Source: Bacillus sp. FJAT-27916 (GTDB taxonomy: Bacteria > Bacillota > Bacilli > Bacillales > Pradoshiaceae). Taken from it: a stretch of DNA of 64,000 bases. Made by a program: the position numbers and the translations under genes. The stretch is taken from assembly GCF_001183965.1 (NCBI RefSeq), contig NZ_LFZV01000001.1:1999871-2063870 (forward strand), given 5' to 3'. Shown piece by piece: positions 7,443 through 16,308 of the stretch (positions are counted from its first letter, which is position 1; each line of letters opens with the position of its first letter). Under the pieces are notes generated by a model. The model had not been told where the DNA came from. It saw only the letters and a list, made by a program, of their open reading frames with translations, and searched no databases.

Positions 7443-9443
7443 ATGACGAACTATCAGCACATTTTTGAACCGCTTCAAGTGAAAATGATGACATTGAAGA
7501 ACCGTATCGTTATGCCGCCAATGGGTACAAACTTCGGCGGGCAGCACGGGGAATTTAATGAAGATCACATCAGCTACTACGAGCAAAGAGCAAAAGGCGG
7601 AACAGGCCTTATTATCGTAGAAAATGCAAATGTCGACTTCCCGCTCGGATCCAACGGAACAACACAAATCCGTATCGATCACGACAAATATATTCCTGGA
7701 CTTTATAATCTAACTGAAACTCTTCATAAATATGGTACGAATGTAGCCATTCAAATTAACCATGCCGGGGCTTCTGCCGTTCCAGCACGTATTGAGGGAC
7801 TTCAACCGGTTTCTGCATCCAATATTCCTTCTAAGACTGGCGGTGCCATTCCTAGACCACTTACAAAGGAAGAAATTCTTGAAATCGTAGAGAAATACGG
7901 ACAAGCGGCTAAACGTGCACAAGCAGCTGGCTTTGATGCTGTTGAAATTCATGCGGGTCACTCTTACTTATTATGCCAATTCTTATCTCCTTTATATAAT
8001 AACCGTACAGATGAGTTTGGCGGAAGCTATGAAAATAGAGCTCGTTTCGCTCGTATGGTTATCGACCGCGTTCGTGCTGAGGTTGGTCCGTTCTTCCCAA
8101 TCATGCTTCGTTTCAGCGCCGATGACCTATTAGCTGGCGGTAACACATTGGAAGACACGCTTAATATCCTTGAATACTTAAACGACGAAGTGGATATCTT
8201 CGACGTATCCGCTGCTGTCAATGACTCTGTACATTACCAAATCGACCAAATGAACCTACCTGACGGATGGCGTTCATACATGGCGAAAGCCGTTAAAGAA
8301 AAATTCGGCAAAGTAACGATGACAACTGGTAACATCCGTAACCCGCAAATCGCTGATGATATCCTTGCAAATGGACATGCTGACTTAATTGGGATGGGCC
8401 GTGGATTGATTGCCGACCCTAGCTGGGTGAATAAAGTAGAACAGCAGAACGAAGAATTAATTCGTAAATGTATCTCTTGTAACATTGGATGTGCTGGTCA
8501 CCGCATCGGTTTAAACCGGCCAATTAGATGTACGATTAACCCGAACCTTTATGTAGAAGATTCTCATAAAGAAAACCGCATTAAAGATACGACAAATGTT
8601 GTTGTCATCGGCGGCGGTACTGCTGGTCTTGAAGCTGCTTGTACAGCTGCAGAAGTTGGCTGCACAGTTTACTTGTTCGAGCAAAAGCCATATCTTGGCG
8701 GCTTGGCTAGAGAAATTGCTACACTACCAGCGAAAAACCGTATCTCTGACTTCCCTAACTATTTAGTGAAACGTGCGGAGAAATTGAAAAACTTGATTAC
8801 ATTCACAAATACGAAAGCTGACATCGAGCTGATTGAACAATTCAAGCCGGATGTAGTTGTGAATGCAACAGGTTCGCAGCCATTACTTCCGCCAATCCCT
8901 GGTCTTCTTGACCGCATTGATAAAGATGGCGAGAAAATTTACTCCATCATGGGCTTATTGAATAAATTAGATGAGTTCAATGAATTGGATGTTGAAGGCA
9001 AGAAAATTGGCGTTATCGGCGGAGGAGCCGTTGGTCTTGATGTTGTCGAATACTTCTCTGAAAGAGGAGCAGACGTGACAATCGTTGAGAGATTGCCGAT
9101 GCTCGGCCGTGATTTGGATCATATCACTCGTATTTCCATGATGAGCATGATCAAAGAGAAAAATGTCACAGTTCATACGAATACTTCTCTTATGGAAGTT
9201 GCTTCTGACCACTTCAAGCTTCAATATGAAGGTGTCGACAGCAATCTTGAGTTTGATTATGGTTTCGTTTGCCTAGGTATGAAGCCTGTAAATGAGAATG
9301 TATCTTTCTTACAAAAACATTTTGCTAAAAAAGGCGTTGAATTTGTCAATATCGGTGACAGTCAGCGTGCCCGCAAAATCATGGACGGCGTACGTGAAGG
9401 AAGAAACATCACAGATACATTGAAAAAAATCGGTGCTATTTAA
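7443..9443 (+). CDS. NADH:flavin oxidoreductase / 2-enoate reductase-type enzyme (OYE, Fe-S, FAD)
   Basis: A 666-aa three-cofactor enzyme of the 2,4-dienoyl-CoA reductase/2-enoate reductase family. Residues 1-340 form an Old Yellow Enzyme TIM barrel that binds FMN (LKNRIVMPPMGTNFGG near 19; AVEIHAGHSYLLCQFLSP near 165-182). Four cysteines follow near 344-363 (CISCNIGC...RCTINP) for a [4Fe-4S] cluster. A dinucleotide-binding region begins at VVVIGGGTAGLEAA near 389, and a second GXGXXG site (IGVIGGGAVGLDVVEY) near 520 binds NAD(P)H. It probably reduces an activated C=C bond, or runs in reverse as a dehydrogenase, on a quinate/shikimate-derived ring. Its neighbours imply this, but the substrate is unproven. 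Listeria has the same gene beside aroE and aroD. Codon use (CGT, AAC, ATC) suggests high expression. It is followed by its own terminator. Confidence 0.8.
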   Translation: MTNYQHIFEPLQVKMMTLKNRIVMPPMGTNFGGQHGEFNEDHISYYEQRAKGGTGLIIVENANVDFPLGSNGTTQIRIDHDKYIPGLYNLTETLHKYGTNVAIQINHAGASAVPARIEGLQPVSASNIPSKTGGAIPRPLTKEEILEIVEKYGQAAKRAQAAGFDAVEIHAGHSYLLCQFLSPLYNNRTDEFGGSYENRARFARMVIDRVRAEVGPFFPIMLRFSADDLLAGGNTLEDTLNILEYLNDEVDIFDVSAAVNDSVHYQIDQMNLPDGWRSYMAKAVKEKFGKVTMTTGNIRNPQIADDILANGHADLIGMGRGLIADPSWVNKVEQQNEELIRKCISCNIGCAGHRIGLNRPIRCTINPNLYVEDSHKENRIKDTTNVVVIGGGTAGLEAACTAAEVGCTVYLFEQKPYLGGLAREIATLPAKNRISDFPNYLVKRAEKLKNLITFTNTKADIELIEQFKPDVVVNATGSQPLLPPIPGLLDRIDKDGEKIYSIMGLLNKLDEFNELDVEGKKIGVIGGGAVGLDVVEYFSERGADVTIVERLPMLGRDLDHITRISMMSMIKEKNVTVHTNTSLMEVASDHFKLQYEGVDSNLEFDYGFVCLGMKPVNENVSFLQKHFAKKGVEFVNIGDSQRARKIMDGVREGRNITDTLKKIGAI

Positions 9444-9459
9444 TTAATCTATTCCTTTT

Positions 9460-9508
9460 AACTATCGTTTTTCTGCGAAATTTGCAGGAAAACGATAGTT
9501 TTTTTTAT
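9460..9508 (+). terminator. Terminator after the oxidoreductase gene
   Basis: AACTATCGTTTT and AAAACGATAGTT arms followed by seven or more T. Confidence 0.85.
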
Positions 9509-9592
9509 GAATACATAGGTAAATATTTATAAATCAAGAATTATTACTATGCTTTTATCTATAGAATTAACCGGTATATATCTATAGATAAA

Positions 9593-9625
9593 ATCTATTA
9601 AATCAACTGGAAAAACCAATTAGAT
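9593..9625. promoter_or_regulatory. Candidate LysR-regulator operator 2
   Basis: ATCTATTAAATCAACTGG, then AAAAACCAATTAGAT. It shares ends, length and 23-bp spacing with 7191-7223. An additional ATCTATAG palindrome lies just upstream (about 9568-9590), as expected for a LysR recognition/activation region. Confidence 0.5.
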
Positions 9626-9791
9626 TTTCCGAACATTCTCCTATATACTCAAGAAGTCAAAGAAATTACTACATATTCAAACCATGCTATATGCACTAGA
9701 TATTAACCTCATGCAGGGCAGTACTAGCGCAGCTGGCAGGGGGGATCGTGTGATGAAAAGCACGGTCTGATGATAAAAGGAGGGCACTCAA

Positions 9792-10694
9792 TTGGTTGGT
9801 TCAGGTTATATAAATGGCAAGACAAAACTGCTAGGTTTGATTGCTACACCGATAAGCCACTCGTTATCCCCAGCCATGCATAATATGGCATGTCAGGAGC
9901 TTGGATTGAATTATGCCTATTTGGCTTTTGATGCTGGCAATCAAGAGCTTGAAGAAATCGTCAAAGGGTTTAAGGCGATGGATGTGCGTGGATTTAATGT
10001 ATCAATGCCAAATAAAACAAAAATACTACCTTTATTGGATGAACTTGCTCCCGCGGCGAAATTCGCTGGTGCAGTCAACACAGTCGTCAATGAAAACGGC
10101 AGGCTGATTGGTCACTTAACAGATGGGACTGGCTATATGCGAGCCTTGAAGGAGGCCAGTGTCTCTATTAAAGGCAAGAAGATGACGATTTTTGGAGCTG
10201 GAGGCGCTGCTACTGCTATTGCTATTCAAGCAGCAATGGATGGTGCAAGCGAGATATCCATTTTCAATCACAAGGATGAGTTCTTCTCCCGTGCAGAAAG
10301 AAATGCAGAGATTATCAATGATTCTTTGCAGCATCTTTCATGTCTGGCTAATGTATATGATCTCGGTGATGAGAAACGACTGAAGCATGAAATCATGAAT
10401 AGTGACCTCATCACGAATGCAACGGGTGCCGGAATGAAACCAATGGAGCAGGAGAGCATTGTGAAGGATACCGGCTGGCTTCGTCCAGAAATGACTGTTT
10501 CAGACATCGTTTATAACCCTTTGAAAACAAAGATGTTGACGATGGCAGAAGGAGCAGGGTGTAAGACGGTGAATGGATTAGGCATGATGCTTTGGCAGGG
10601 TGCTGAGGCATTTGAGATTTGGACAGGGGAAAAAATGCCCGTTGCTCTAATCCGAAACCGGATATTTAATCAAGAAGGCAGTATGAAGGCATAA
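9792..10694 (+). CDS. Quinate/shikimate dehydrogenase, YdiB-like (paralog 1)
   Basis: Oxidoreductase of the AroE/YdiB family, 300 aa. The substrate site shows SHSLSPAMHN (near 22), the catalytic Lys in VSMPNKTKI (near 72) and Asp in HLTDGTGYMRAL (near 112). The Rossmann motif is GAGGAATA near 135. After it comes IFNHKDEFFSRAE; the acidic residue replaces the NRT..R motif of NADP-specific AroE and matches NAD-using YdiB. A catabolic, NAD+-linked quinate or shikimate dehydrogenase is therefore inferred. The start is TTG, 7 bp after AGGAGGG. It is followed 30 bp later by a dehydroquinase. It is closely similar to the gene at 11695 but has less biased codon use. Confidence 0.82.
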   Translation: MVGSGYINGKTKLLGLIATPISHSLSPAMHNMACQELGLNYAYLAFDAGNQELEEIVKGFKAMDVRGFNVSMPNKTKILPLLDELAPAAKFAGAVNTVVNENGRLIGHLTDGTGYMRALKEASVSIKGKKMTIFGAGGAATAIAIQAAMDGASEISIFNHKDEFFSRAERNAEIINDSLQHLSCLANVYDLGDEKRLKHEIMNSDLITNATGAGMKPMEQESIVKDTGWLRPEMTVSDIVYNPLKTKMLTMAEGAGCKTVNGLGMMLWQGAEAFEIWTGEKMPVALIRNRIFNQEGSMKA

Positions 10695-10724
10695 TGAAGA
10701 TATAGAGAAGAAGGGAGTACCACA

Positions 10725-11486
10725 ATGAGTACATTGAAAATTAAAAACGTGGTCATCGGCGAAGGCACACCAAAAATCATCGTGCCGCTCGTTGGAAAAA
10801 CAGAAGAAGAAATTCTAAAAGAAGCAGCCCTTGTGAAAGAGCTTGCTCCAGATGTCGTTGAATGGCGCGTTGATATATACGAGCATGTTGAAGATCTAGA
10901 AGCTGTAAAGGAAATGATCAGCAAATTAAGAGCGGCATTCAATCAAGAATTATTGCTCTTCACATTCAGAAGCCATAAAGAAGGCGGAAATAAAGAAATC
11001 AGTGATGCTTTCTATGTGGAACTAAATGAAACAGCTATCCGCACAAAGCAAATTGACTTAGTTGATGTTGAATTGTTCAACGAGAAAGAAAACGTGGAAA
11101 AACTTGTGGCAGCAGCAAACGAAAATGGCGTATTTGTCATCATGTCTAACCACGATTTCTTCAAAACACCAGCGAAGGAAGAAATCATCAGCCGTCTTTG
11201 CAAAATGCAAGAGTATGGTGCCCACATCCCGAAAATTGCAGTTATGCCGCAAAATGTTGGTGATGTACTTACATTGCTTGATGCAACCTACACAATGAAA
11301 ACAGAACATGCCGACCGCCCATTGATCACGATGTCTATGGCTGGAACAGGTGTAATCAGCCGTCTTGCTGGTGAAGTATTCGGTTCTGCCTTCACTTTTG
11401 GAGCAGGAAAAGAAGCATCTGCACCAGGTCAAATCCCGGTAGCAGAATTGCGTACAGTATTAGATATTTTACACAAAAGTCTTTAA
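10725..11486 (+). CDS. aroD: Type I 3-dehydroquinate dehydratase
   Basis: Schiff-base dehydratase interconverting 3-dehydroquinate and 3-dehydroshikimate, 253 aa. Diagnostic segments are VEWRVDIYEH (near 45), the catalytic His in MSNHDFFKTP (near 143) and the Schiff-base Lys in IPKIAVMPQ (near 170), then SMAGTGVISRLAGEVFGSAFTFG. Lying between two YdiB-like dehydrogenases, it should serve catabolism: quinate to dehydroquinate to dehydroshikimate. Codon bias is strong, as in the oxidoreductase gene. A GC-rich hairpin lies directly after the stop. Confidence 0.9.
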   Translation: MSTLKIKNVVIGEGTPKIIVPLVGKTEEEILKEAALVKELAPDVVEWRVDIYEHVEDLEAVKEMISKLRAAFNQELLLFTFRSHKEGGNKEISDAFYVELNETAIRTKQIDLVDVELFNEKENVEKLVAAANENGVFVIMSNHDFFKTPAKEEIISRLCKMQEYGAHIPKIAVMPQNVGDVLTLLDATYTMKTEHADRPLITMSMAGTGVISRLAGEVFGSAFTFGAGKEASAPGQIPVAELRTVLDILHKSL

Positions 11487-11496
11487 TTATTGTTAA

Positions 11497-11530
11497 TCAT
11501 CCGGCTGTATAGTCATTTACGGCCGGATGA
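11497..11530 (+). other. Hairpin between aroD and second dehydrogenase
   Basis: TCATCCGGC and GCCGGATGA arms with a 16-nt loop and no T-run after it. It could act as an mRNA 3' stabiliser or weak attenuator. A 200-bp gap with an AT-rich stretch follows before the next gene, which may have its own promoter. Confidence 0.55.
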
Positions 11531-11694
11531 TAAAAGAATCATATGTGTATAATTGCCTTTGATGAAATGTTAAAGGGGTAATTTGTGTCATTGTATGTGA
11601 AATTATTCACATTAGTTGATTACCAACCATTCCTTACATGAATGACATCAAGTCGGCAAATTATAATATATAAACACCTTGGAGGTAAAACAAC

Positions 11695-12573
11695 ATGTCA
11701 GATTTAGGAAGAATCGACGGAAGAACAAAACTATTGGGATTATTGGCAACGCCAATTGGCCACTCCTTATCCCCAGCTATGCACAATATGTCTTTGCGTA
11801 AACTAGGACTTAACTATGCATACATGGCATTTGAAGTGGGCAATGAACAGCTTGAAGACGTTGTAACAGGCATGCGTGCCCTAAACGTTCGCGGTTTCAA
11901 TGTTTCTATGCCGAACAAAACAAAAATCGGTCCATTATTGGATGAGCTTTCTCCAGCAGCCCAATTCACTGGTGCGGTTAATACAGTTGTCAATGAAAAT
12001 GGCAAATTGATCGGCCACATCACTGATGGAACAGGCTATATGCGTGCTTTGAAAGAAGCTGGCATCAATATCATCGGTAAGAAAATGGTCCTTATGGGTG
12101 CAGGCGGTGCCGCAACAGCCATCGCAATCCAAGCAGCTCTTGATGGAGTAGCAGAAATTGCAATCTTCAACCGCGATGATGAGTACTATGCACGCGCTGA
12201 GAAAAACGTGGATATCATCAACAACCAAATGGAAGGCGTAACTTGCAAAGCAACCGTTCATCGTTTAGAGGATTTAGACGCGCTTAAAGCGGCAATCGCT
12301 GAGGCAGACATCCTTACGAACGGAACAGGCGTTGGTATGAAGCCGCTTGAAGGACAAAGCTTGATTCCTGATGCTTCTTGGCTGCGTCCAGAATTAATCG
12401 TTTCTGACGTTGTTTACATCCCGCGTAAAACAAGACTTCTTGAAATGGCAGAAGAAGCTGGATGCCGCACAATTAACGGTCTTGGCATGATGCTTTATCA
12501 AGGTGCAAAAGCGTTCGAAATGTGGACAGGACAAGAAATGCCTGTTGAATATGTGAAAGAACAAATGTTTTAA
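11695..12573 (+). CDS. Quinate/shikimate dehydrogenase, YdiB-like (paralog 2)
   Basis: Second AroE/YdiB-family dehydrogenase (292 aa), aligning with the 9792 paralog along its whole length. It shows GHSLSPAMHN near 22, MPNKTKI near 69, HITDGTGYMRAL near 107 and GAGGAATA near 133. IFNRDDEYYARAE after the Rossmann motif again suggests NAD+ preference. Duplication may separate quinate from shikimate, or oxidation from reduction. Unlike paralog 1 it is rich in CGT, GGT, AAC and GCA codons, which fits much higher expression. GGAGG lies 9 bp before the ATG. An MFS transporter follows 55 bp later. Confidence 0.83.
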   Translation: MSDLGRIDGRTKLLGLLATPIGHSLSPAMHNMSLRKLGLNYAYMAFEVGNEQLEDVVTGMRALNVRGFNVSMPNKTKIGPLLDELSPAAQFTGAVNTVVNENGKLIGHITDGTGYMRALKEAGINIIGKKMVLMGAGGAATAIAIQAALDGVAEIAIFNRDDEYYARAEKNVDIINNQMEGVTCKATVHRLEDLDALKAAIAEADILTNGTGVGMKPLEGQSLIPDASWLRPELIVSDVVYIPRKTRLLEMAEEAGCRTINGLGMMLYQGAKAFEMWTGQEMPVEYVKEQMF

Positions 12574-12627
12574 TTAGTTTGCCTTCATGGCAAGCTTATA
12601 TAAAAATGAAATTTTGGAGTTGAAAAA

Positions 12628-13845
12628 ATGTTTAAAAATCGTTATATGCCAGCTGCAATGGCTATGTATATCAACTATTTCATCCATGGTATGGGCGCAA
12701 TTATCCTTGCGCAAAACATGACATTCCTTATGGATCAATTAAACACTGATAAAGCGGGAGTAGCGTATGTAATCTCTGCTCTAGGTATCGGTCGTTTAAT
12801 CGCTTTAGCAATCTCAGGTGTTTTATCTGATAAACTCGGTCGAAAACCAATCATCTATGCGGGTATGCTCGTGTATATTGGATTCTTTGTATCCATTCTA
12901 TTTGCACCAAACGTACAAATCGCATTCATGTTTGCCCTATTAGCAGGTATTGCAAACTCTGTATTGGATGCAGGTACGTACCCTGCATTAATGGAATCAT
13001 TCCCTAAATCCGCTGGAACAGCGAATATCTTGCTTAAAGCATTTATCTCTGCAGGTCAATTCACATTACCGGTTATCATCGGTATGATCATTGCTAATGA
13101 CTGGTACTATGGAATTTCATTCTTAATCCCTGTTGCCATCTTTGTATTGAATGGTATCTTCATGATCAAATTGCCATTCCCGAAAGCAAACCAAAAAGAA
13201 GAATCAGCTGAAGAAACAGTTGCTGAACAAGTATTTGCTTCAAAACCTAACTTCTGGGTTGAAGGACTTGCGATCATCTTTATCGCTTTCACAGCTACAG
13301 CAACATTCTTGATTGTTCAAACTTGGCTGCCAACGTATGGTGAAGAAGTCATCGGCATGGCTAATGCTTCTTCTTTGAAATTGGTTTCTTACTATAGTGC
13401 TGGTTCACTAGCTTCTGTGTTTATTACATCTTATCTTGTAAAAAGCATAATCAAGCCTGTCTATGTTGTATTTGCTTATCCATTAATGTCATTACTTGTT
13501 TTCCTTGGCATTGCTTTTGTTCAAACACCAGCAATGGTTATCAGCGGCGCATTCCTAATCGGTTTCTTCGCAGCAGGCGGTGTGCTTCAATTAGCCCTTG
13601 TTGTTATGGCTGAATTCTTCCGCGGCAACAAAGGTACACTAACAGGTATCTTTATGACTATGTCTGCTGTGGCAAGTGCGGCTGTTCCTGCCATCACAGG
13701 TAAAATTGCTAACACAAACATTACAAACGTTATTCTTTTCGGTGCAGCAGTAGCAGCTGCAGGTGTTCTTTTATCACTTGTCGTGCTTGTTCGTTACCGT
13801 AAAGTCATGAAAGTGGAAAATACTACAGCTAGTACAGCTGCATAA
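12628..13845 (+). CDS. MFS transporter, probable quinate/shikimate permease
   Basis: A 405-aa major facilitator with about 12 transmembrane segments. The MFS motif A is SDKLGRKP near 68-75, and an equivalent cytoplasmic loop lies between TM8 and TM9. A charged, Glu-rich central loop (near 186-205) separates the two halves. Position immediately after the second dehydrogenase and shared codon bias imply uptake of the same polyhydroxylated ring acids. The specificity is inferred from context only. A terminator follows at 13871. Confidence 0.72.
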   Translation: MFKNRYMPAAMAMYINYFIHGMGAIILAQNMTFLMDQLNTDKAGVAYVISALGIGRLIALAISGVLSDKLGRKPIIYAGMLVYIGFFVSILFAPNVQIAFMFALLAGIANSVLDAGTYPALMESFPKSAGTANILLKAFISAGQFTLPVIIGMIIANDWYYGISFLIPVAIFVLNGIFMIKLPFPKANQKEESAEETVAEQVFASKPNFWVEGLAIIFIAFTATATFLIVQTWLPTYGEEVIGMANASSLKLVSYYSAGSLASVFITSYLVKSIIKPVYVVFAYPLMSLLVFLGIAFVQTPAMVISGAFLIGFFAAGGVLQLALVVMAEFFRGNKGTLTGIFMTMSAVASAAVPAITGKIANTNITNVILFGAAVAAAGVLLSLVVLVRYRKVMKVENTTASTAA

Positions 13846-13870
13846 TTAACCCTATACTGTTTACTGAATG

Positions 13871-13911
13871 AAATATATCTACTAGGCCTAATGTCTAGTA
13901 GATATATTTTT
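13871..13911 (+). terminator. Terminator after first MFS gene
   Basis: ATATATCTACTAG and CTAGTAGATATAT arms around GCCTAATGT, followed by TTTTT. Confidence 0.8.
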
Positions 13912-13951
13912 GACAAAAAAACACAGGAATATCTATTCCTCGGTCAAATTA

Positions 13952-13966
13952 ATAGGCATTGCCTAT
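13952..13966. promoter_or_regulatory. Palindrome in leader of second MFS gene
   Basis: ATAGGCATTGCCTAT, a 7-1-7 inverted repeat 21 bp before the ATG. It is preceded by a second short palindrome, GGAATATCTATTCC. Possible operator or leader hairpin; no known site is matched. Confidence 0.35.
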
Positions 13967-13986
13967 AAGAAATAGGAGGTCTATCA

Positions 13987-15201
13987 ATGAATAGTAAATA
14001 CGCTGCAGCCATTGGCAGTTATATAAACTACTTCGCATTCGGTATGGCCTACATCATGATTGCTCAAAATATGAGCTTCTTGACTGAAAGGCTCGGAACC
14101 GATAATGCTGGTGTTTCTTTTCTCGTCTCCGCCTATGGTATTGGTAGATTAGCTTCATTATATATATCCGGGCATCTTTCCGATAAGATCGGAAGAAAGC
14201 CATTTGTCATTACAGGTGCTTTGCTTTGTGCTGCCTTTTTGATTGGAATTCCATTAACAACCCATTATGAGGTTGCCCTTATGTTTGCCGTCCTAGGCGG
14301 TTTATCAAATGCCTTCCTAGATGCTGGAACCTATCCAACTGTGATGGAATCATTCCCGAAACACACTGGTACAGCAACTGTTTCTGTTAAGGCGTTTATT
14401 TCCGTCGGATCATTGATTCTGCCGTTCATGATTACATTTTTCTTGAACCACGGCATTTTCTTTGGCTGGTCCTTCTTTGTTCCGGCTATGATCTTTATCG
14501 GAAGTGCATTGTTCCTGTCAAGAGCAAAATTTCCATACTCTAAGGAAACAAATGCAAACTCAGAAGCTACTCAAGCAGCCCTTAACCAATTTACGGAAGC
14601 ACCGAAGTTTCAAATCGAAGGTCTTGCTTTGATTGGAATAGGCTTTACAGCTCCAGCTTTATTGTATTTGATGAACATCTGGATGCCGACCTACGCAGAA
14701 GAAGTGATCGGCATGTCATTGACGAGCTCCTTAAAGCTCCTCAGCTACTATAATATTGGTGCGTTCATATCCGTCATCCTTGTCGCAATCGCCCTGCGTA
14801 AATGGTTGAAGCCAACACATGTCATTTTAGCTTACCCAATCATGACAATGGCAGGTACCATCCTGCTTATGAATGCAAAATCACCGTTGCTAGTAGCCAT
14901 TCTGGCTTTTGTCATCGGATTCTCTCTAGCTGGCGTTATGCAATTAGCACTAGGTGTTTTATGTGATTTCTTCTGGAAGAACAAAGGAAGAATGACCGGT
15001 ATCCACTGCACAGCAACAAGCTTGGCAACAGCCGGTATTCCTTTTGTAACAGGCTTGATCACACGTTATGTTGATGTAACAGGAGTATTTATGTTTTCCC
15101 TATGCATTAATGCATTAGGCATTGTATTGGCATCGATTGTTTTCTATCGTTATAGAAAATTAACCATGCCAAAGCAAACTGAAATGAATACAGCTGCTTA
15201 A
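13987..15201 (+). CDS. MFS transporter, paralog of the preceding permease
   Basis: A 404-aa, 12-TM major facilitator, related to the 12628 product throughout (INYF-F-GM, SDKIGRKP near 67, IGMSLTSSLKLLSYY near 230). Codon use is less biased. With its own terminator upstream and GGAGG before the ATG it is probably transcribed separately. Listeria also carries paired transporters beside shikimate dehydrogenase genes. It may transport a related ring acid or export a product. A strong terminator follows. Confidence 0.7.
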   Translation: MNSKYAAAIGSYINYFAFGMAYIMIAQNMSFLTERLGTDNAGVSFLVSAYGIGRLASLYISGHLSDKIGRKPFVITGALLCAAFLIGIPLTTHYEVALMFAVLGGLSNAFLDAGTYPTVMESFPKHTGTATVSVKAFISVGSLILPFMITFFLNHGIFFGWSFFVPAMIFIGSALFLSRAKFPYSKETNANSEATQAALNQFTEAPKFQIEGLALIGIGFTAPALLYLMNIWMPTYAEEVIGMSLTSSLKLLSYYNIGAFISVILVAIALRKWLKPTHVILAYPIMTMAGTILLMNAKSPLLVAILAFVIGFSLAGVMQLALGVLCDFFWKNKGRMTGIHCTATSLATAGIPFVTGLITRYVDVTGVFMFSLCINALGIVLASIVFYRYRKLTMPKQTEMNTAA

Positions 15202-15217
15202 GTAGAGCAGTGTAGAG

Positions 15218-15247
15218 AAGACAGCGGCTATCCGCTGTCTTTTTTTT
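15218..15247 (+). terminator. Terminator after second MFS gene
   Basis: AAGACAGCGG and CCGCTGTCTT arms, loop CTAT, followed by an uninterrupted T-run. Confidence 0.9.
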
Positions 15248-15340
15248 ATGGCTTAAAAAATGCTGCTAGGACAAAAGACGAATAAGCAGACAGTGGGGCA
15301 TATATGGTTGTATGGAAAGTGGACATAAAAAATAACGTAA

Positions 15341-16018
15341 AATATATTTACAAGTGAATTTTCACATCTTTATTTACCTGGTCCTACTGAAACAGGGATG
15401 ATTATCAATAATTTTGCTAGTACAGAAATGGACATTAAACTGGGTTCTATGGGTAAGCCCTCTTCAGGTTTTGATATTGCCTTACTCGACAGCGAGGGGA
15501 ATAGAGTGGAAAGAGGACAAGTGGGTGAAATCTCTGTTAATGCTCATTCTTTCCCTTTTTTCTTCGTAGGTTATTGGAACCAACCTGAAAAGACGAAGGA
15601 AAAAATCGGTAAATGGTTTAAAACAGGTGACTTAGCTGCCATTGATAAGGATGGTTACTATTGGTTCCAAGGAAGATCGGATGATATTATTTCGAGTGCG
15701 GGTTACAGAATTGGACCTTTCGAGGTGGAAAGCAGTTTGCTTGAACATGAAGCGGTGTCAGAAGCACCCGTAATTGGAAAGCCGGATGCCCATAAAGGAA
15801 AAGTGGTTAAGGCTTTTGGTGTATTAATCCCTGTATATCAAGAAACAGAGGAGCTGGCCCATGAATTAATTGACTATGTGAAGAGCCGCTTATCGAAGCA
15901 TCAATATCCTAGAGAAATTGACTTTGTGGAGGAATTACCGAAAACGGCAAGCGGGAAAATTCAAAGATATCTTTTAAAGAAAGATTCCATTCAATCAATA
16001 AATAGAAGGGTAAGCTGA
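15341..16018 (+). pseudogene. Remnant of an AMP-forming acyl-CoA synthetase
   Basis: The last roughly 225 residues of an ANL-superfamily ligase remain open: PTETG (A5-type motif), a core with KTGDLAAIDKDGYYWFQGRSDDIISSAGYRIGP (A7-A8) and the A10 lysine in PKTASGKIQRYLLKK. The whole adenylate-binding N-terminal domain is missing. A TAA lies directly before position 15341 in this frame, and no ribosome-binding site precedes the ATG at 15398. A short C-terminal polypeptide might still be made, but it could not catalyse adenylation. The original protein resembled acetyl/medium-chain acyl-CoA or benzoate-CoA ligases. Confidence 0.75.
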
Positions 16019-16059
16019 AATGAATCTAATCGGACATATATTCGTCTAGAGAAAGTTAA

Positions 16060-16084
16060 TTTCGTCTGAGAGCCTCTCAGCAAC
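16060..16084 (+). repeat. Dispersed repeat R2, copy 1
   Basis: TTTCGTCTGAGAGCC followed by TCTCAGCAAC. CTGAGAG-C-CTCTCAG inside it is a perfect palindrome. A diverged copy lies inverted at 54859-54886. Function unknown. Confidence 0.4.
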
Positions 16085-16236
16085 ATCCATATTTTAGTGA
16101 AAAGGTGTCTTTTGTACAGAATTATCAAAGCCAATAATAGACATTAAATTGATTTGAAAAAAGATTCTGAGATGGCTTCTATAATTAAAGGAGGATTTTA
16201 TCCATATTCTAGGTTATAAAGAAGCAGCATCACTTA

Positions 16237-16270
16237 AAATGTTCCCAAATATGAATTTGGGAACATTTTT
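16237..16270 (+). terminator. Hairpin terminator before recombinase gene
   Basis: AAATGTTCCCAAAT and ATTTGGGAACATTT arms plus TTT. It insulates the recombinase gene from upstream transcription. The 200 bp before it hold nothing else recognisable. Confidence 0.75.
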
Positions 16271-16271
16271 A

Positions 16272-16280
16272 TGCTATAAT
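16272..16280 (+). promoter_or_regulatory. Extended -10 promoter of the recombinase gene
   Basis: TGCTATAAT, an extended -10 element 28 bp before the TTG start. The -35 region is poor and overlaps the upstream hairpin. Confidence 0.5.
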
Positions 16281-16308
16281 ATGGGGCATATAGAGAGAGG
16301 TGGGGGCA

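Noticed and set aside
16021-16100. Riboswitch suggested by the CTGAGAGCCTCTCAG hairpin
   Set aside because: No conserved core of SAM, TPP, cobalamin, purine or other classes was found, and no gene follows closely. Kept only as repeat R2.
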